Shown here one piece after another: positions 44,103-53,455 of a stretch of 64,000 nt of DNA; within the stretch, counting starts at the first letter, position 1; every line of letters begins with the position of its first letter. The stretch spans positions 248,001 through 312,000 of the forward strand of contig NZ_CAHJXR010000002.1 of assembly GCF_903645355.1 (NCBI RefSeq). The letters are read 5' to 3'. Under the pieces are notes generated by a model, which saw nothing but the letters and a program-made list of their open reading frames with translations, did no database searches and had not been told where the DNA came from. Made by a program: the position numbers and the translations under genes. This DNA comes from Schaalia sp. Marseille-Q2122. Its GTDB lineage: Bacteria; Actinomycetota; Actinomycetes; Actinomycetales; Actinomycetaceae.

Positions 44103-46103
44103 CTACAGGTTAAGGATCTCCACATCCATACCGCCATCGGTAGTCAACGCCCACACCTGGCCGTAGAAGCCGAGCTCAGCTGCCCAGGACACCTGAATAT
44201 TTGGTGCCCTTGTGAAGCCGTGGGCTTCATCGGGGAAGAATACTGTTGCCACAGCTCGTCCCTTTGCTGCCAGGGCATCACGCATGGCGCGGGCCTGGGA
44301 GGGGGGCACGACGCGGTCCTTCTCGCCTTGGAGGAGCAGCAGGGGAGCGGTAATGCGATCGATGTGGCTCAGGGGAGAGCGCTCTTCCCACACGGGGTCA
44401 TTGAGGTCATTTGAACCGACGAGGCGGTAGGCGTAGTGCGACTCAAACTTATGGGTCTCCTGAGCGAGGAGTTTAAGATCAGCGATGCCGTAGCGGGACA
44501 CGCCAGCGGTGAAGACATCGGTGGTGGCGAGAGCTGCCAGCGTCGTGAAGCCACCAGCGGATGCTCCGCGAATTGCCACTCTGGCAGGATCAACGAGGCC
44601 CTGAGCGATGAGGTACTGAGCGCCGTCGGCGCAGTCAGCAACATCGAGCACGCCCCACTGTCCCGTGAGACGTTCGCGGTAGGCGCGCCCGGCGCCGGTA
44701 GAGCCCCGATAGTTGACGTCAAGCACCGCGAAACCGCGGCTCGTCCAATATTGCAGGGGGACGGCAAGGCCCGGTCGGGCTGCTGTGGTGGGGCCGCCGT
44801 GGACGTTGACAATGAGGGGAGGCAGGTCGCCCTCGGGGGCAGTGAACTCGGGATTGACCGGAGGGTAGTAGAAGCCATGGGCCTTCTCTCCATCGCGCGT
44901 ATCCCAGCTGATGATCTGTGCCCGCGACACAAGTCCGGGGTCAATCTCTGCCTCAGAGGAGGGACGGATCACTCGGGTGGTGCCGTTCTTTACCTCGACG
45001 ATAGCGGGGGCGTGAGTGGCGGAATCGGCAAGGAATACGACGCGCTCGTCAGTGGAGGCGACGTTACCGATCGGCCACCAGCCGGTGGGCCATTCCTCGG
45101 TGAGGCCATTGTCCAAGCGGACCGTCCCCAAGTGCCAGGTGTGGTTTTCTGCCCAGGAGCAGATGAGTTGCTCATGGTCAAAGTTGTCAAAGGAGTGAAG
45201 GCCCAGTGCCCAGTGCGGGTGGGAGAAGGCCCGGGGGCCAGGGCGCAGGGGACGAGTGCGCAGGCGAGTGGCCCACGTCTGATCATCATCGCCTTCTACC
45301 CAGGTGAAGCCTTCTGTGCGGTAGAGGTTTGCCCAGCCTGAGGAATCATCAACATGAATAAGGTCGCCATCAAGGGTCCATCGTGGTTCGTAGACGCAGA
45401 CATCTGTTCGGTCGATGATGCTGAGCTGGTGGCGAATCTGCCCGCCGAAGCCGAGGTCGCCGACATGCAGCGCCGACTGCGTCCATGGCATATGTGGATG
45501 GTCCCACGTGATCCAGGCGAGTTTGGTGCCATCAGGGGACAGGGTGGGGGCGGAGACGAAATCCGTGCCCTCGAAAACCGTTTCGATGGAGGAAGCGTCG
45601 CGGCTGGCGGAACCATCAAGGGGGATGGCTACGAGGCTATTGACAGGCTCCTCACCGACGGAGTGATCCTCGCAGACGGCGTAGACCAGTCCTCGCGTGT
45701 CGTCGCACTCAAAATCGCCGTAGCGTCGATTATCAAGGGGGGTGAGGGGACGGAGGATACCGCCGGAGACCTCTGTGTCGTAGCGGTAGACGCGGCCGTC
45801 AAAACCGTCAGAAAAGATGATCATGCCGTTGACGACGGCGTAGGCGCGGCCCCCGTATTCGTGGACGCGGGTGCGCACGTCGGGCAGGCGGATGCCGTCG
45901 ATCATGGGGAGGACCTCGGTGGTCTGACCGAGGGAATTACGCCGGAGGAGGACATTGCGTCCATCGTCCTTGGGGTGGCCTTCGACCCAGTAGGTGTCTG
46001 GTCCATCAACACGTACCTGAGCAAGGGTCACGGAACGCGCCGTGAATGAGTCAACAGTGACAGGAGAAGTCCATTCACCATAGGGAGCGACGACCGGAGC
46101 CAT
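44103..46103 (-). CDS. S9-family prolyl-oligopeptidase-type serine peptidase
   Basis: About 666 residues. An N-terminal beta-propeller-like half (YWVEGHPKDDGRNVLLRR; GGRAYAVVNG) is followed by an alpha/beta hydrolase domain with RGASAGGF (nucleophile Ser near 514), GEKDRVVPPS (Asp near 596) and DEAHGF (His near 627). It would cleave short peptides, as in the acylaminoacyl-peptidase/dipeptidyl-peptidase group. No signal peptide is seen from ATG 46103, so it is probably cytosolic. AGAGG lies about 10 bases before that ATG; an in-frame ATG 19 codons earlier lacks a site. It is convergent with the fucosidase and divergent from dxs. Confidence 0.88.
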   Translation of the reverse strand: MAPVVAPYGEWTSPVTVDSFTARSVTLAQVRVDGPDTYWVEGHPKDDGRNVLLRRNSLGQTTEVLPMIDGIRLPDVRTRVHEYGGRAYAVVNGMIIFSDGFDGRVYRYDTEVSGGILRPLTPLDNRRYGDFECDDTRGLVYAVCEDHSVGEEPVNSLVAIPLDGSASRDASSIETVFEGTDFVSAPTLSPDGTKLAWITWDHPHMPWTQSALHVGDLGFGGQIRHQLSIIDRTDVCVYEPRWTLDGDLIHVDDSSGWANLYRTEGFTWVEGDDDQTWATRLRTRPLRPGPRAFSHPHWALGLHSFDNFDHEQLICSWAENHTWHLGTVRLDNGLTEEWPTGWWPIGNVASTDERVVFLADSATHAPAIVEVKNGTTRVIRPSSEAEIDPGLVSRAQIISWDTRDGEKAHGFYYPPVNPEFTAPEGDLPPLIVNVHGGPTTAARPGLAVPLQYWTSRGFAVLDVNYRGSTGAGRAYRERLTGQWGVLDVADCADGAQYLIAQGLVDPARVAIRGASAGGFTTLAALATTDVFTAGVSRYGIADLKLLAQETHKFESHYAYRLVGSNDLNDPVWEERSPLSHIDRITAPLLLLQGEKDRVVPPSQARAMRDALAAKGRAVATVFFPDEAHGFTRAPNIQVSWAAELGFYGQVWALTTDGGMDVEILNL

Positions 46104-46261
46104 GAGAGGGAACCTCTTTTCCGAAGACTGCGATAGAGGAGGGCGGGCCTCCCCATCCATGCTAATGCTTGGCGCGCTCAGGAGGGAGGATCCAGTCTCG
46201 ATGTGGTCACATCCGTAGGGTGATTCGCGTCGTGAATACCGCTAATGTGCGTTTGGGCCTC

Positions 46262-46267
46262 TAGAAT
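46262..46267 (+). promoter_or_regulatory. -10 box TAGAAT for leaderless dxs
   Basis: TAGAAT, seven bases, ATG 46275; no Shine-Dalgarno. Confidence 0.55.
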
Positions 46268-46274
46268 CGTGCTC

Positions 46275-48236
46275 ATGGTTGAAAGTGGACTCCAGACAGT
46301 GCCTACTCTCCTGGCAGGCATCCAACACCCTGCTGAGTTGAAGAACCTTCAGGTGCCTCAACTCAAGCGGTTGGCGATTGAGATCCGCCGCCATTTGATT
46401 ACGTCGGTTTCGCGGACGGGTGGGCATCTGGGTCCGAATCTGGGTGTGGTTGAGCTGACGATTGCCCTTCATCGTGTGTTTGACTCACCTGAAGACACCA
46501 TCATCTTTGATACCGGACATCAGTCCTATGTCCATAAGCTGCTCACGGGTCGGCACGATTTTTCGCAGCTCCGCCAAGAGGGAGGTATTTCTGGGTACCC
46601 TTCGCGTGCGGAGTCCGAGCATGATGTGCTTGAGAATTCGCACGCCTCCTCCTCGCTGTCATGGGCCGATGGTATTTCGCGTGAGAAGGAGCGTCAGGGG
46701 GATGAGACGTGGACGGTGGCTGTCATTGGCGATGGTGCCCTGACAGGCGGCATGGCCTGGGAGGCTTTGAATAATATCGCGGCATCGGAGCACCGCCGCG
46801 TACTCATCGTCATTAATGACAATGGCCGGTCCTATGCGCCCACTATTGGCGGGGTTGCCCATCATCTTGACACTTTGCGTACCTCTGAAGGGTATGAGCG
46901 AACGCTCGCTTGGGGTAAGCGTGCTCTTTTGGGCTTGGGGGAGCCCGGCCGAGCCGCCTACGATGCTCTTCACGGTCTGAAGGCAGGTTTAAAGGACGCG
47001 CTCATTCCGCAGGTTATGTTCGAGGACCTGGGATTGAAGTACCTCGGCCCGGTGGATGGTCATGACGTCGCGGCTTTGGAGAATATCTTGAGCCGAGCGA
47101 AGGGCCTCAATCAGCCTGTTCTCGTTCACGTGCATACTCAGAAGGGCCGAGGCTACACCCCGGCTGAGGAGGACATCGCTGATCGTTTCCACGCGGTAGG
47201 GCAGATCCACCCGGAGACGGGACTGCCTGTCGCTCCTGCCCGTTTCGGATGGACCAGCGTTTTTGCCGATGAGATGTGCCAGATCGCTCGTGAGCATCCA
47301 CATGTGGTGGGTGTGACTGCGGCGATGATGCTGCCTGTGGGGTTGGGACCGATGGCGGAGGAATTCCCCGAGCGTGTCATCGACGTGGGCATTGCCGAGC
47401 AGCATGCGGTGGCCGCCGCCGCAGGGATGGCCTACGAGGGCGCCCACCCGGTGTTTGCCGTGTATGCGACCTTCCTCAATCGTGCTTTCGACCAGGTGTT
47501 GATGGATGTTGCGCTCCATCAGGCTGGTGTGACCTTTGTTCTTGATCGTGCCGGTCTGACCGGTGACGATGGTGCGTCGCATAATGGCATGTGGGATATT
47601 GCCATGCTTTCGATGGTGCCGGGACTGCGCTTGGCTGCCCCGCGCGATGAGGTGAATCTGCGTGCGTGCCTGCGTGAAGCCATTGCCGTTGAGGATGCGC
47701 CCACAGTCGTGCGTTACCGCAAGGGCGAGTTGCCTGAACCGATGGAGGCTCTTCGCTGTGTTGGGGGAGTGGATATTCTCTTTGATTCCTTCACTGAGCG
47801 CGATGTCAGCGATTCCTTCGTCGGCGACGTCGCATCCTCCGACGCCCCTGCTCGGACGCGAGTGTCGCGGGTTCTCTGTGTGGGGACAGGCGCGCTTTTG
47901 CCGGACTCTTTGGAGGCCGCTGAGCGCCTGCGAGGCGAAGGATTTGAGGTTCGCGTTGTTGACCCGCGCTGGCTCCTTCCGATCAATCCTGCCCTGGTGG
48001 ATCTTGCGCGGGAGGCCGACCTGGTGGTGACCGTCGAGGATGGCCTCGTTGAGGGCGGTTTTGGATCTGCTGTGCGCGATGCCCTTGCCCTATCCCGCGT
48101 GCCGGTGGTGAGCTGCGGTATCCCGCGTTCCTTCCTCCCTCACGCTTCCCGTGTGAGTTTGAAGGCGGCACTTGGTCTCGATGCTGATGGCATCGTGAGG
48201 GCCGTGAAGGATGCCTGCGCTCAGTTGCGGGGGTAG
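46275..48236 (+). CDS. dxs: 1-deoxy-D-xylulose-5-phosphate synthase
   Basis: 653 residues. A thiamine-diphosphate enzyme that joins pyruvate and glyceraldehyde 3-phosphate, the first step of the MEP isoprenoid pathway, supplying precursors for the polyprenyl synthase encoded earlier in the window. Visible are [32 protein letters not shown], the TPP motif [16 protein letters not shown], and the transketolase-type [15 protein letters not shown] 46275 follows the leaderless rule; earlier in-frame starts would lie in the promoter. It is convergent with RNase D, an order (dxs-RNase D-DUF3000) conserved in mycobacteria. Confidence 0.96.
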   Translation: MVESGLQTVPTLLAGIQHPAELKNLQVPQLKRLAIEIRRHLITSVSRTGGHLGPNLGVVELTIALHRVFDSPEDTIIFDTGHQSYVHKLLTGRHDFSQLRQEGGISGYPSRAESEHDVLENSHASSSLSWADGISREKERQGDETWTVAVIGDGALTGGMAWEALNNIAASEHRRVLIVINDNGRSYAPTIGGVAHHLDTLRTSEGYERTLAWGKRALLGLGEPGRAAYDALHGLKAGLKDALIPQVMFEDLGLKYLGPVDGHDVAALENILSRAKGLNQPVLVHVHTQKGRGYTPAEEDIADRFHAVGQIHPETGLPVAPARFGWTSVFADEMCQIAREHPHVVGVTAAMMLPVGLGPMAEEFPERVIDVGIAEQHAVAAAAGMAYEGAHPVFAVYATFLNRAFDQVLMDVALHQAGVTFVLDRAGLTGDDGASHNGMWDIAMLSMVPGLRLAAPRDEVNLRACLREAIAVEDAPTVVRYRKGELPEPMEALRCVGGVDILFDSFTERDVSDSFVGDVASSDAPARTRVSRVLCVGTGALLPDSLEAAERLRGEGFEVRVVDPRWLLPINPALVDLAREADLVVTVEDGLVEGGFGSAVRDALALSRVPVVSCGIPRSFLPHASRVSLKAALGLDADGIVRAVKDACAQLRG

Positions 48237-48249
48237 CTCTGCTACGCAG

Positions 48250-48275
48250 GACGAGGCGAACGCGCCGTCCTCGTC
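48250..48275. terminator. Possible bidirectional terminator between dxs and RNase D gene
   Basis: GACGAGG (48250-48256) pairs with CCTCGTC (48269-48275) between convergent genes. There is no T-run. Confidence 0.45.
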
Positions 48276-48293
48276 AGGCGAAAGGGCGCACGA

Positions 48294-49535
48294 TCAGGTG
48301 CTGAGGGCATCAATGAGAGCGTCGGTGCACAGCGTGCGCTGCCACTCGCGCGCGCCACTGTGGACGAGGCGTTCTTCGATTTCCTCTCCGAGGCGGCGGC
48401 CTTCGAGGGGCGCCCAGCACAGATAGCGTTGGACCTTGGGTTCGAGGAGGATCTCAGGATCGAGGTCTAGTCCCTCTGCGATCTGCGCGATAGCAAAGCG
48501 TACGCTTCGCAGTCGTTCAAAAGCCTCGGGGTCGAGGCGGTTCCAGTGGCGAATCTCTGGGATGCCCGCGCTGGATCGGGGCACTCCTCGGGAGGGCAGT
48601 TCCTCCTCCGTCGCGAAACGGCCTCGGTTGATGGCGCGCATCCACTGGTCGGTGTGTTCGCGCGCAAGCGGGGAGCGGAAGTCCTGGATGGTCAGCAGTG
48701 TTCTGCGGTTGCGGGGTGGTTGGGCGGCGGCGCGGATCAGTGCGGAGTTTCGCAGCAGGCGGTTTGGGTCCATGTCGATGGCCTCTGCAATGCGTTCACG
48801 GGCGAGCCAGAGCTCACGGAGGATTGCGAGGTTGCGGCGGGACTTGAGGGCGCCCTTGCCGGGGACTTTGCGCCAGCGCTCGGTTTTCGGTTCGGGGCGC
48901 GGACGGGTAAGGATGTGGGCGAATTCGGCTTCTGCCCATTCCCATCGACCGGAGTCATGAAGTCGTGTGGCGAGCTTGCGGTAGAGCTCGGTGAGGACCT
49001 CAACATCCAAGGCGGCGTAGCGTAGCCAGCCGGTGGGGAGAGGTCGAACAGACCAGTCTGAGGCCTGGTGTTCTTTGGCAAGAGCAAGCCCCAGGAATTC
49101 CTTGGTAATAGCGGCAAGGCCAAAGCGTTGGCTTCCCACGAGGCGCGCGGCCATCATCGTGTCGAACAGAGCCTGGGGTTCCAGTCCGACTTGGCGCAGA
49201 TTCGGTAGATCCTGCTCGGCATCATGGAGTAGCCATACGGTGGAGGCTGCGGGAGTCAGAGCACTCAGGTCGTTGAGGATGGTGGGGTCAATGAGGAAGG
49301 TGCCAACGTCCTCGCGGCGCAGTTGGATGAGGTAGGGGTCTGCGCCGTAGCGGAATCCGTGGGCGCGTTCGACATCTGCGGCGATGGGCGCCGTACCCGA
49401 GTGAAAGGCGTTGATGGCCTTGTCATAGGCTTCTGGGGTGTCGATGATTGCCGGGACGCCGTGTCGCGGACCTGCCAGGAGCACAGGATTTTCGCTGTCT
49501 CCGCTGGGGAGGTCGCCACTGTTGGAAATACGCAT
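48294..49535 (-). CDS. RNase D-like 3'-5' exonuclease with HRDC domain
   Basis: About 413 residues. The DEDDy nuclease is visible: ADVERAHG (Asp and Glu of Exo I near 50), LLHDAEQDLPNL (Exo II), and YAALDVEVLTELY (Exo III Tyr and Asp). One or two HRDC-like helical domains follow (REHTDQWMRAINRGRF region and beyond). It would trim the 3' ends of tRNA or other stable RNA. ATG 49535 lies seven bases after the DUF3000 stop, so the two form an operon. The longer open frame upstream would run through DUF3000 in another register and is not used. Confidence 0.9.
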   Translation of the reverse strand: MRISNSGDLPSGDSENPVLLAGPRHGVPAIIDTPEAYDKAINAFHSGTAPIAADVERAHGFRYGADPYLIQLRREDVGTFLIDPTILNDLSALTPAASTVWLLHDAEQDLPNLRQVGLEPQALFDTMMAARLVGSQRFGLAAITKEFLGLALAKEHQASDWSVRPLPTGWLRYAALDVEVLTELYRKLATRLHDSGRWEWAEAEFAHILTRPRPEPKTERWRKVPGKGALKSRRNLAILRELWLARERIAEAIDMDPNRLLRNSALIRAAAQPPRNRRTLLTIQDFRSPLAREHTDQWMRAINRGRFATEEELPSRGVPRSSAGIPEIRHWNRLDPEAFERLRSVRFAIAQIAEGLDLDPEILLEPKVQRYLCWAPLEGRRLGEEIEERLVHSGAREWQRTLCTDALIDALST

Positions 49536-49542
49536 GCAGGTG

Positions 49543-50094
49543 TTAGATGTGTTCGAGGTGACGGGTAGGAACGACGCCGGACGTGCGGCACAGGAGTTCC
49601 ATCCAGGCACTGAGGTGCTCACCGAGGTAGGCGGTGGTCGGCGTCCATGATGCGCGTAATTCAACGTAGAGCGTTGAGTCGGTAAGTTCAAGTCCGCCGA
49701 AGGATTCTGACATCTCTTTTGTGACGGTTCCGGTCAGATCATGGTAGCCCGCCCCTGCGTCGTCCAAGCAATCGTGAGCCCAATTCCACAGCGCTTCGCT
49801 CAGGAGAGGATCGGTGCTCATTTCAGCGTCGATTTGGGTACGTAACTGGCCGACGATCCTGAAGGTACCATTCCAGCCGATTTGCCCGTCAGGATCATAG
49901 AGGACGACGAAACGTCCCGTCGCGAGGGGATTTTGGTGTCCTTCCATGCGCGTGCGCATCGACAGTCCAGCGCTCCAGGGCGCGAGTTGGCGAGGAGGGG
50001 GGATCTCTTCGAGGATGAGTTCGGGTGAGCGTGGGGTGTCACGCAGGCTGAGGAGGGCCGTGATGAAGTCCGCCGGAATAGGTGTTTCGCTCAC
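49543..50094 (-). CDS. DUF3000-family protein
   Basis: 183 residues. IPADFITALLSLRDTPRSPELILEEIPPPRQLAPWSAGLS and the middle block GRFVVLYDPDGQIGWNGTFRIV are characteristic of DUF3000 (Rv2680 position). No signal peptide or membrane segment. GTG 50094 is chosen: TACGCT ends six bases upstream, and the frame further upstream is not conserved-looking. It is the first gene of the operon with RNase D. Function unknown. Confidence 0.85.
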   Translation of the reverse strand: MSETPIPADFITALLSLRDTPRSPELILEEIPPPRQLAPWSAGLSMRTRMEGHQNPLATGRFVVLYDPDGQIGWNGTFRIVGQLRTQIDAEMSTDPLLSEALWNWAHDCLDDAGAGYHDLTGTVTKEMSESFGGLELTDSTLYVELRASWTPTTAYLGEHLSAWMELLCRTSGVVPTRHLEHI

Positions 50095-50100
50095 TCCTTC

Positions 50101-50106
50101 AGCGTA
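50101..50106 (-). promoter_or_regulatory. -10 box TACGCT for leaderless DUF3000 gene
   Basis: Minus strand TACGCT, six bases (GAAGGA), GTG 50094. GGAGG a little further upstream is too far away to act as a ribosome site. Confidence 0.4.
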
Positions 50107-50295
50107 AATCCCTCCTGCGGCGGCGCTGTTCAGGCGCGCCGTCTGGCGGTGAATAGAGGCGCATTGTGGTCGCAAGATGCGTGTGCGTGCGAGACCTCAA
50201 AACGAGGTGTTGCGCACCTCACGTTTGCCTGAACGTGGTCTGAGATTGGTATTTCCCTTGCGTTCACGGCCAAAACCCGCTCTTGAGTGCTGATT

Positions 50296-50324
50296 TTGCA
50301 TGCGGGCGCAGAAGTTGTTAGAGT
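50296..50324 (+). promoter_or_regulatory. Promoter of the tRNA cluster
   Basis: TTGCAT (50296-50301), exactly 17 bases, TAGAGT (50319-50324), 44 bases before the first tRNA. It is the best -35/-10 pair in the window. The rest of the 274-base gap from 50095 shows nothing else clear. Confidence 0.65.
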
Positions 50325-50368
50325 TCTACTCGTTGCACGGAGCGATCTGAGATCCTCACGATGTACAC

Positions 50369-50441
50369 GCGGATGTGGCTCAGTTGGTAGAGCATCACCT
50401 TGCCAAGGTGAGGGTCGCGGGTTCGAGTCCCGTCATCCGCT
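50369..50441 (+). tRNA. tRNA-Gly (GCC), copy 1
   Basis: 73 bases. Acceptor GCGGATG/CATCCGC, D-arm GCTCAGTTGGTAGAGC, anticodon loop TTGCCAA (GCC), T-arm with TTCGAGT. CCA is not encoded. Identical to copy 2. Confidence 0.95.
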
Positions 50442-50442
50442 C

Positions 50443-50514
50443 GGGCGATTGGCGCAGCGGTAGCGCGCTTCCCTGACACGGAAGAGGTCACTGGTTCGAA
50501 CCCAGTATCGCCCA
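50443..50514 (+). tRNA. tRNA-Val (GAC)
   Basis: 72 bases. Acceptor GGGCGAT/ATCGCCC, anticodon loop CTGACAC (GAC) in a CTTCC/GGAAG stem, T-loop TTCGAAC. It starts one base after the preceding tRNA. Confidence 0.95.
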
Positions 50515-50563
50515 CTCGTCGTCACCTGGTGACAGGAGGACGCGGGGTTGATCCCCAAAATAT

Positions 50564-50636
50564 GCGGATGTGGCTCAGTTGGTAGAGCATCACCTTGCCA
50601 AGGTGAGGGTCGCGGGTTCGAGTCCCGTCATCCGCT
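50564..50636 (+). tRNA. tRNA-Gly (GCC), copy 2
   Basis: 73 bases, identical to copy 1 in every position checked by eye, with anticodon loop TTGCCAA. Confidence 0.95.
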
Positions 50637-50677
50637 CGGTCCCCCTCGGAAACTCTCCGACGAACGGTGGGATGTTC

Positions 50678-50748
50678 GGTGGGTTGGCCGAGAGGCGAGG
50701 CAGCGGCCTGCAAAGCCGTATACACGGGTTCGAATCCCGTACCCACCT
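50678..50748 (+). tRNA. tRNA-Cys (GCA)
   Basis: 71 bases. Acceptor GGTGGGT/ACCCACC, anticodon loop CTGCAAA (GCA), T-loop TTCGAAT. Confidence 0.95.
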
Positions 50749-50749
50749 C

Positions 50750-50821
50750 GGGCGATTGGCGTAGTGGTAGCGCGCTTCCTTCACACGGAAGAGGTCACTG
50801 GTTCGATCCCAGTATCGCCCA
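50750..50821 (+). tRNA. tRNA-Val (CAC)
   Basis: 72 bases. Near-copy of tRNA-Val(GAC) with anticodon loop TTCACAC (CAC) and small D-arm and T-loop changes, evidently a duplicate that changed its anticodon. Confidence 0.94.
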
Positions 50822-50830
50822 CCAGTAGTA

Positions 50831-50856
50831 GGCGGCACTCGTGTGCCGCCTTTTGT
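50831..50856 (+). terminator. Intrinsic terminator of the tRNA cluster
   Basis: GGCGGCAC and GTGCCGCC form a perfect eight-base stem with loop TCGT, followed by TTTTGTT. Confidence 0.9.
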
Positions 50857-50893
50857 TATATCCCACAGCTTGACCCAAGAAGACCTATTCTCC

Positions 50894-50922
50894 CTGCACG
50901 TCGAGGAGGGACAAGCTAGTCT
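50894..50922 (+). promoter_or_regulatory. Possible promoter of the ATP-grasp/FemAB operon
   Basis: CTGCAC (50894-50899), 17 bases, TAGTCT (50917-50922), about 40 bases before a Shine-Dalgarno start. Confidence 0.4.
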
Positions 50923-50967
50923 CAAGGTGACGCTTCTATGGAAAGAAGCCGAAAGGAGCACGCCCGA

Positions 50968-52218
50968 ATGACTCAGACAGACCGACACTCCCTGCTTCCC
51001 GTGATCATTGGTGGGGATACCGGTGTCTACGCTATCGGTCGTTCCTTTCACGAGGCCTTTGGCTGTCGATGCATCGCGGTTGCCTCGGCACCCACCGAAG
51101 CCATTAAACGTTCGGTCTTCTTCGATGTGGAGCGCATCCCCCCGCGCATAGGAGACGAGGAACTCCTTGCTGTCCTCGTTGGTTTGGCGGCGGCGAACCC
51201 CGGTCGTGAGCTTATTCTGATGGCCAACCACGATCTTTTCTCGTCCTTCATTGCCCGCAACCGCGAGGTCCTTTCCTCTCACTACGCCTTACCTTTCCCC
51301 ACTCTTGAGGTGGTCGACGCTGTCACGGACAAGGCCTCTTTCGCGCACATCTGCGAGGGGCTGGGCATTGCCACTCCCGGCACCGTTGAGGTCGACTTCT
51401 CGGCAGCGACACAGGCCCAATGGTGCGCTCCGACAATTCCCTTCGACTTCCCCGTCGTTGCCAAAGCCGCGCGCGGCGATGCCTACGACGCACTCGTTTT
51501 TGAGGGCAAGCGGAAGATCTGGTTCATTGAGACTGCCGAGGAGCTTGAACAGCTGTGGAGCACGCTCATTGATGCCGGATTCACCGACACCTTCCTCGTC
51601 CAAGAACTGATCCCCGGCGACAACACCTACATGCGCTCCGTGACCGCTTACGTGGATTCGCGCGGTGAGATGACGCTGATCGGTTCGGCTCGCGTGCTTC
51701 TTGAAGACCACGACCCGACACTGATTGGCAACCCTGTTGCGATGGTGACAGAGCCCTTTGAGGAATTGTGGGAGGATGCTCGACGCATCCTCGAGGCAAC
51801 GAAGTATCGCGGCTTTGCGAACTTCGACGTCAAGATCGACCCGCGTAACGGCCGCGCACTCTTCTTTGAGGTTAATCCCCGCATCGGGCGGAATAACTGG
51901 TACATGAGTGCTGCGGGGGCCAACCCCATGTCGGTGATGGTGGCCGATCTTATCGACAAGATGGAATGTGAACCCGTGGAGGCTCGTAAGGAGATTCTCT
52001 ACACCCTGGTTCCCAACTCCCTCCTCTTGCGCTATATTCGCGACGACGCTCTGCGGGCTCGCGTGGAGGGCATTATTGCCCGCGGGGAAGCCCTCAATCC
52101 CCTGGAATACCCGGTGGAAACAGATATGAAGCGGCGCCTCATTGTCGCCCTACAGAAACTGAATCAGCATCGAAAATTTGCCAGGTATTACCCTGAAGCC
52201 ACGGACCAGTCTTTCTGA
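50968..52218 (+). CDS. ATP-grasp carboxylate-amine ligase, probable peptidoglycan bridge enzyme
   Basis: 416 residues, ATP-grasp fold. The N-terminal Rossmann-like part has VIIGGDTGVYAIGRSFHEAFG. The ATP-binding part has FPVVAKAARGDAYDAL, VQELIPGDN, and the metal-binding FFEVNPRIGRNNW. Such single-chain ligases include D-aspartate ligases that attach a D-amino acid to the lysine side chain of peptidoglycan precursors. The next gene is FemAB-like, which attaches L-amino acids from aminoacyl-tRNA. Together they suggest assembly of a mixed L/D cross-bridge, as known chemically for Actinomyces walls (Lys or Orn bridges ending in D-Glu or D-Asp). Substrate is inferred, not shown. AAAGGAG lies nine bases before ATG 50968. 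Confidence 0.82.
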   Translation: MTQTDRHSLLPVIIGGDTGVYAIGRSFHEAFGCRCIAVASAPTEAIKRSVFFDVERIPPRIGDEELLAVLVGLAAANPGRELILMANHDLFSSFIARNREVLSSHYALPFPTLEVVDAVTDKASFAHICEGLGIATPGTVEVDFSAATQAQWCAPTIPFDFPVVAKAARGDAYDALVFEGKRKIWFIETAEELEQLWSTLIDAGFTDTFLVQELIPGDNTYMRSVTAYVDSRGEMTLIGSARVLLEDHDPTLIGNPVAMVTEPFEELWEDARRILEATKYRGFANFDVKIDPRNGRALFFEVNPRIGRNNWYMSAAGANPMSVMVADLIDKMECEPVEARKEILYTLVPNSLLLRYIRDDALRARVEGIIARGEALNPLEYPVETDMKRRLIVALQKLNQHRKFARYYPEATDQSF

Positions 52219-52273
52219 TGCGTTGCTGCCCGCAGGGCGCCACCGTTCACCACACCTAAGGAGCTTGACGGCG

Positions 52274-53320
52274 ATGACGACCTCACCTCAGTCCCATGCC
52301 CCGGCCACGCGATTGGTCGCAGTTGACGCTGAAGGCATGCGTATTGGCGCTGCGGGTGTTGCTCCGCTGCCTATTGAGCAATCGGCTCCCTGGGAGGCTT
52401 TTGAGGCGACCCGAGGAAACCGCCATTGGGGCCGCTTTGAGTGGTTCGAGGGTGAGAAACGCTGCGCGGTCATTAGCCTGTACGCGCACAGCCTGCGTGG
52501 AGTCACCTACCTGTGGGCCAAGCACGGCCCGGTCTGGCTCAAGGAAGCCACGCCTGAGCGTGAGGCAGCTTTCCGCGCTGATCTGGCGGCCGAGGTGAAG
52601 AAGCGTGATCGTTCGGTGGCCTTCGTTCGCCTGCATGCCACCTACAGCGCTGAGGATCTGGAAGACGTCTTGCAGATCATTACCTACGACCGCACTGTCA
52701 TTATCGACACTTCCGGTGGGAGCGAAGAGTCTGTCCTCGAATCGATGACCACCGAGGGACGACGTGCGGTTCGTCGGGCGAAGAAGAGGATGGACGAGGG
52801 CGGCGGCATCATCGTCGAGGAAACCGGCCTGTCCGAGAAGGATTTCGCTGAGTATTACTCGATCCTTGTCGAGACGGCTCAACGCGATGGTTTCTCGCCT
52901 CATCCGATGGAGTACTACACCTCCATGCTGTCTGCTCTTGGTCCCGAGCATGCGCGCCTCTTTGGCGTCAGGGTAGGGGAGAATCGTGAGCTCGTCTGCT
53001 GGGACCTCGTGCTTGTCTATGACAAGCAGGCAGTGGCCTTCTACGGGGCTTCCTCCGCTCAGGCGCGCAATGTTTTGGGTCCCGATGCTTTGGACTTTGG
53101 TGTGGCCGCGATTTTGGCAGCGGAGGGAATCACGGGTGGCCTTGACCTGATGGGCGCGCATTCTCCGCGTATTCCCCAGCTCTTCCGCGTCGGCAAGTAC
53201 AAGAAGCGCTACGCACAGCACTACACCGACGTTCCTGGCGCTTGGGATATGCCTCTGAAACCGACCCTGTACAAGGCCCTGCGTGCTGCTCTGCGACTCA
53301 AGCGTTCCCTGCGGGCCTGA
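52274..53320 (+). CDS. FemAB/FemX-like peptidoglycan bridge aminoacyltransferase
   Basis: 348 residues, two GNAT-like subdomains as in Fem transferases: N-terminal WGRFEWFEGEKRCAVISLY, YLWAKHGPVW, central TEGRRAVRRAKKRM, and C-terminal GASSAQARNVLGPDAL and PRIPQLFRVGKYKK. No coiled-coil insertion of the long staphylococcal FemA kind is seen. It would transfer an amino acid from aminoacyl-tRNA to lipid-linked peptidoglycan precursor at the cytosolic face of the membrane. It is downstream of the ATP-grasp ligase by 55 bases with its own AAGGAG. The transferred amino acid cannot be read from sequence; Lys is plausible for this group. Confidence 0.85.
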   Translation: MTTSPQSHAPATRLVAVDAEGMRIGAAGVAPLPIEQSAPWEAFEATRGNRHWGRFEWFEGEKRCAVISLYAHSLRGVTYLWAKHGPVWLKEATPEREAAFRADLAAEVKKRDRSVAFVRLHATYSAEDLEDVLQIITYDRTVIIDTSGGSEESVLESMTTEGRRAVRRAKKRMDEGGGIIVEETGLSEKDFAEYYSILVETAQRDGFSPHPMEYYTSMLSALGPEHARLFGVRVGENRELVCWDLVLVYDKQAVAFYGASSAQARNVLGPDALDFGVAAILAAEGITGGLDLMGAHSPRIPQLFRVGKYKKRYAQHYTDVPGAWDMPLKPTLYKALRAALRLKRSLRA

Positions 53321-53455
53321 GTCCTCCCCAACACGGCGCTCTTCTTGAGGGATTCTTGCTCGTGATCTTCTGCCCGCGTTCGCGCGTGCAGGCCTCCTGT
53401 GGTCACAGCACCTCCCGAGGGAGTGAGGGGAACTAAGCGCCCCAGTCGCAGGGGG

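Noticed and set aside
50369-50821. Integration site or mobile element suggested by repeated 73-base segments at tRNA genes
   Set aside because: The repeats are complete tRNA genes; there is no integrase, no foreign cargo and no broken tRNA 3' end.
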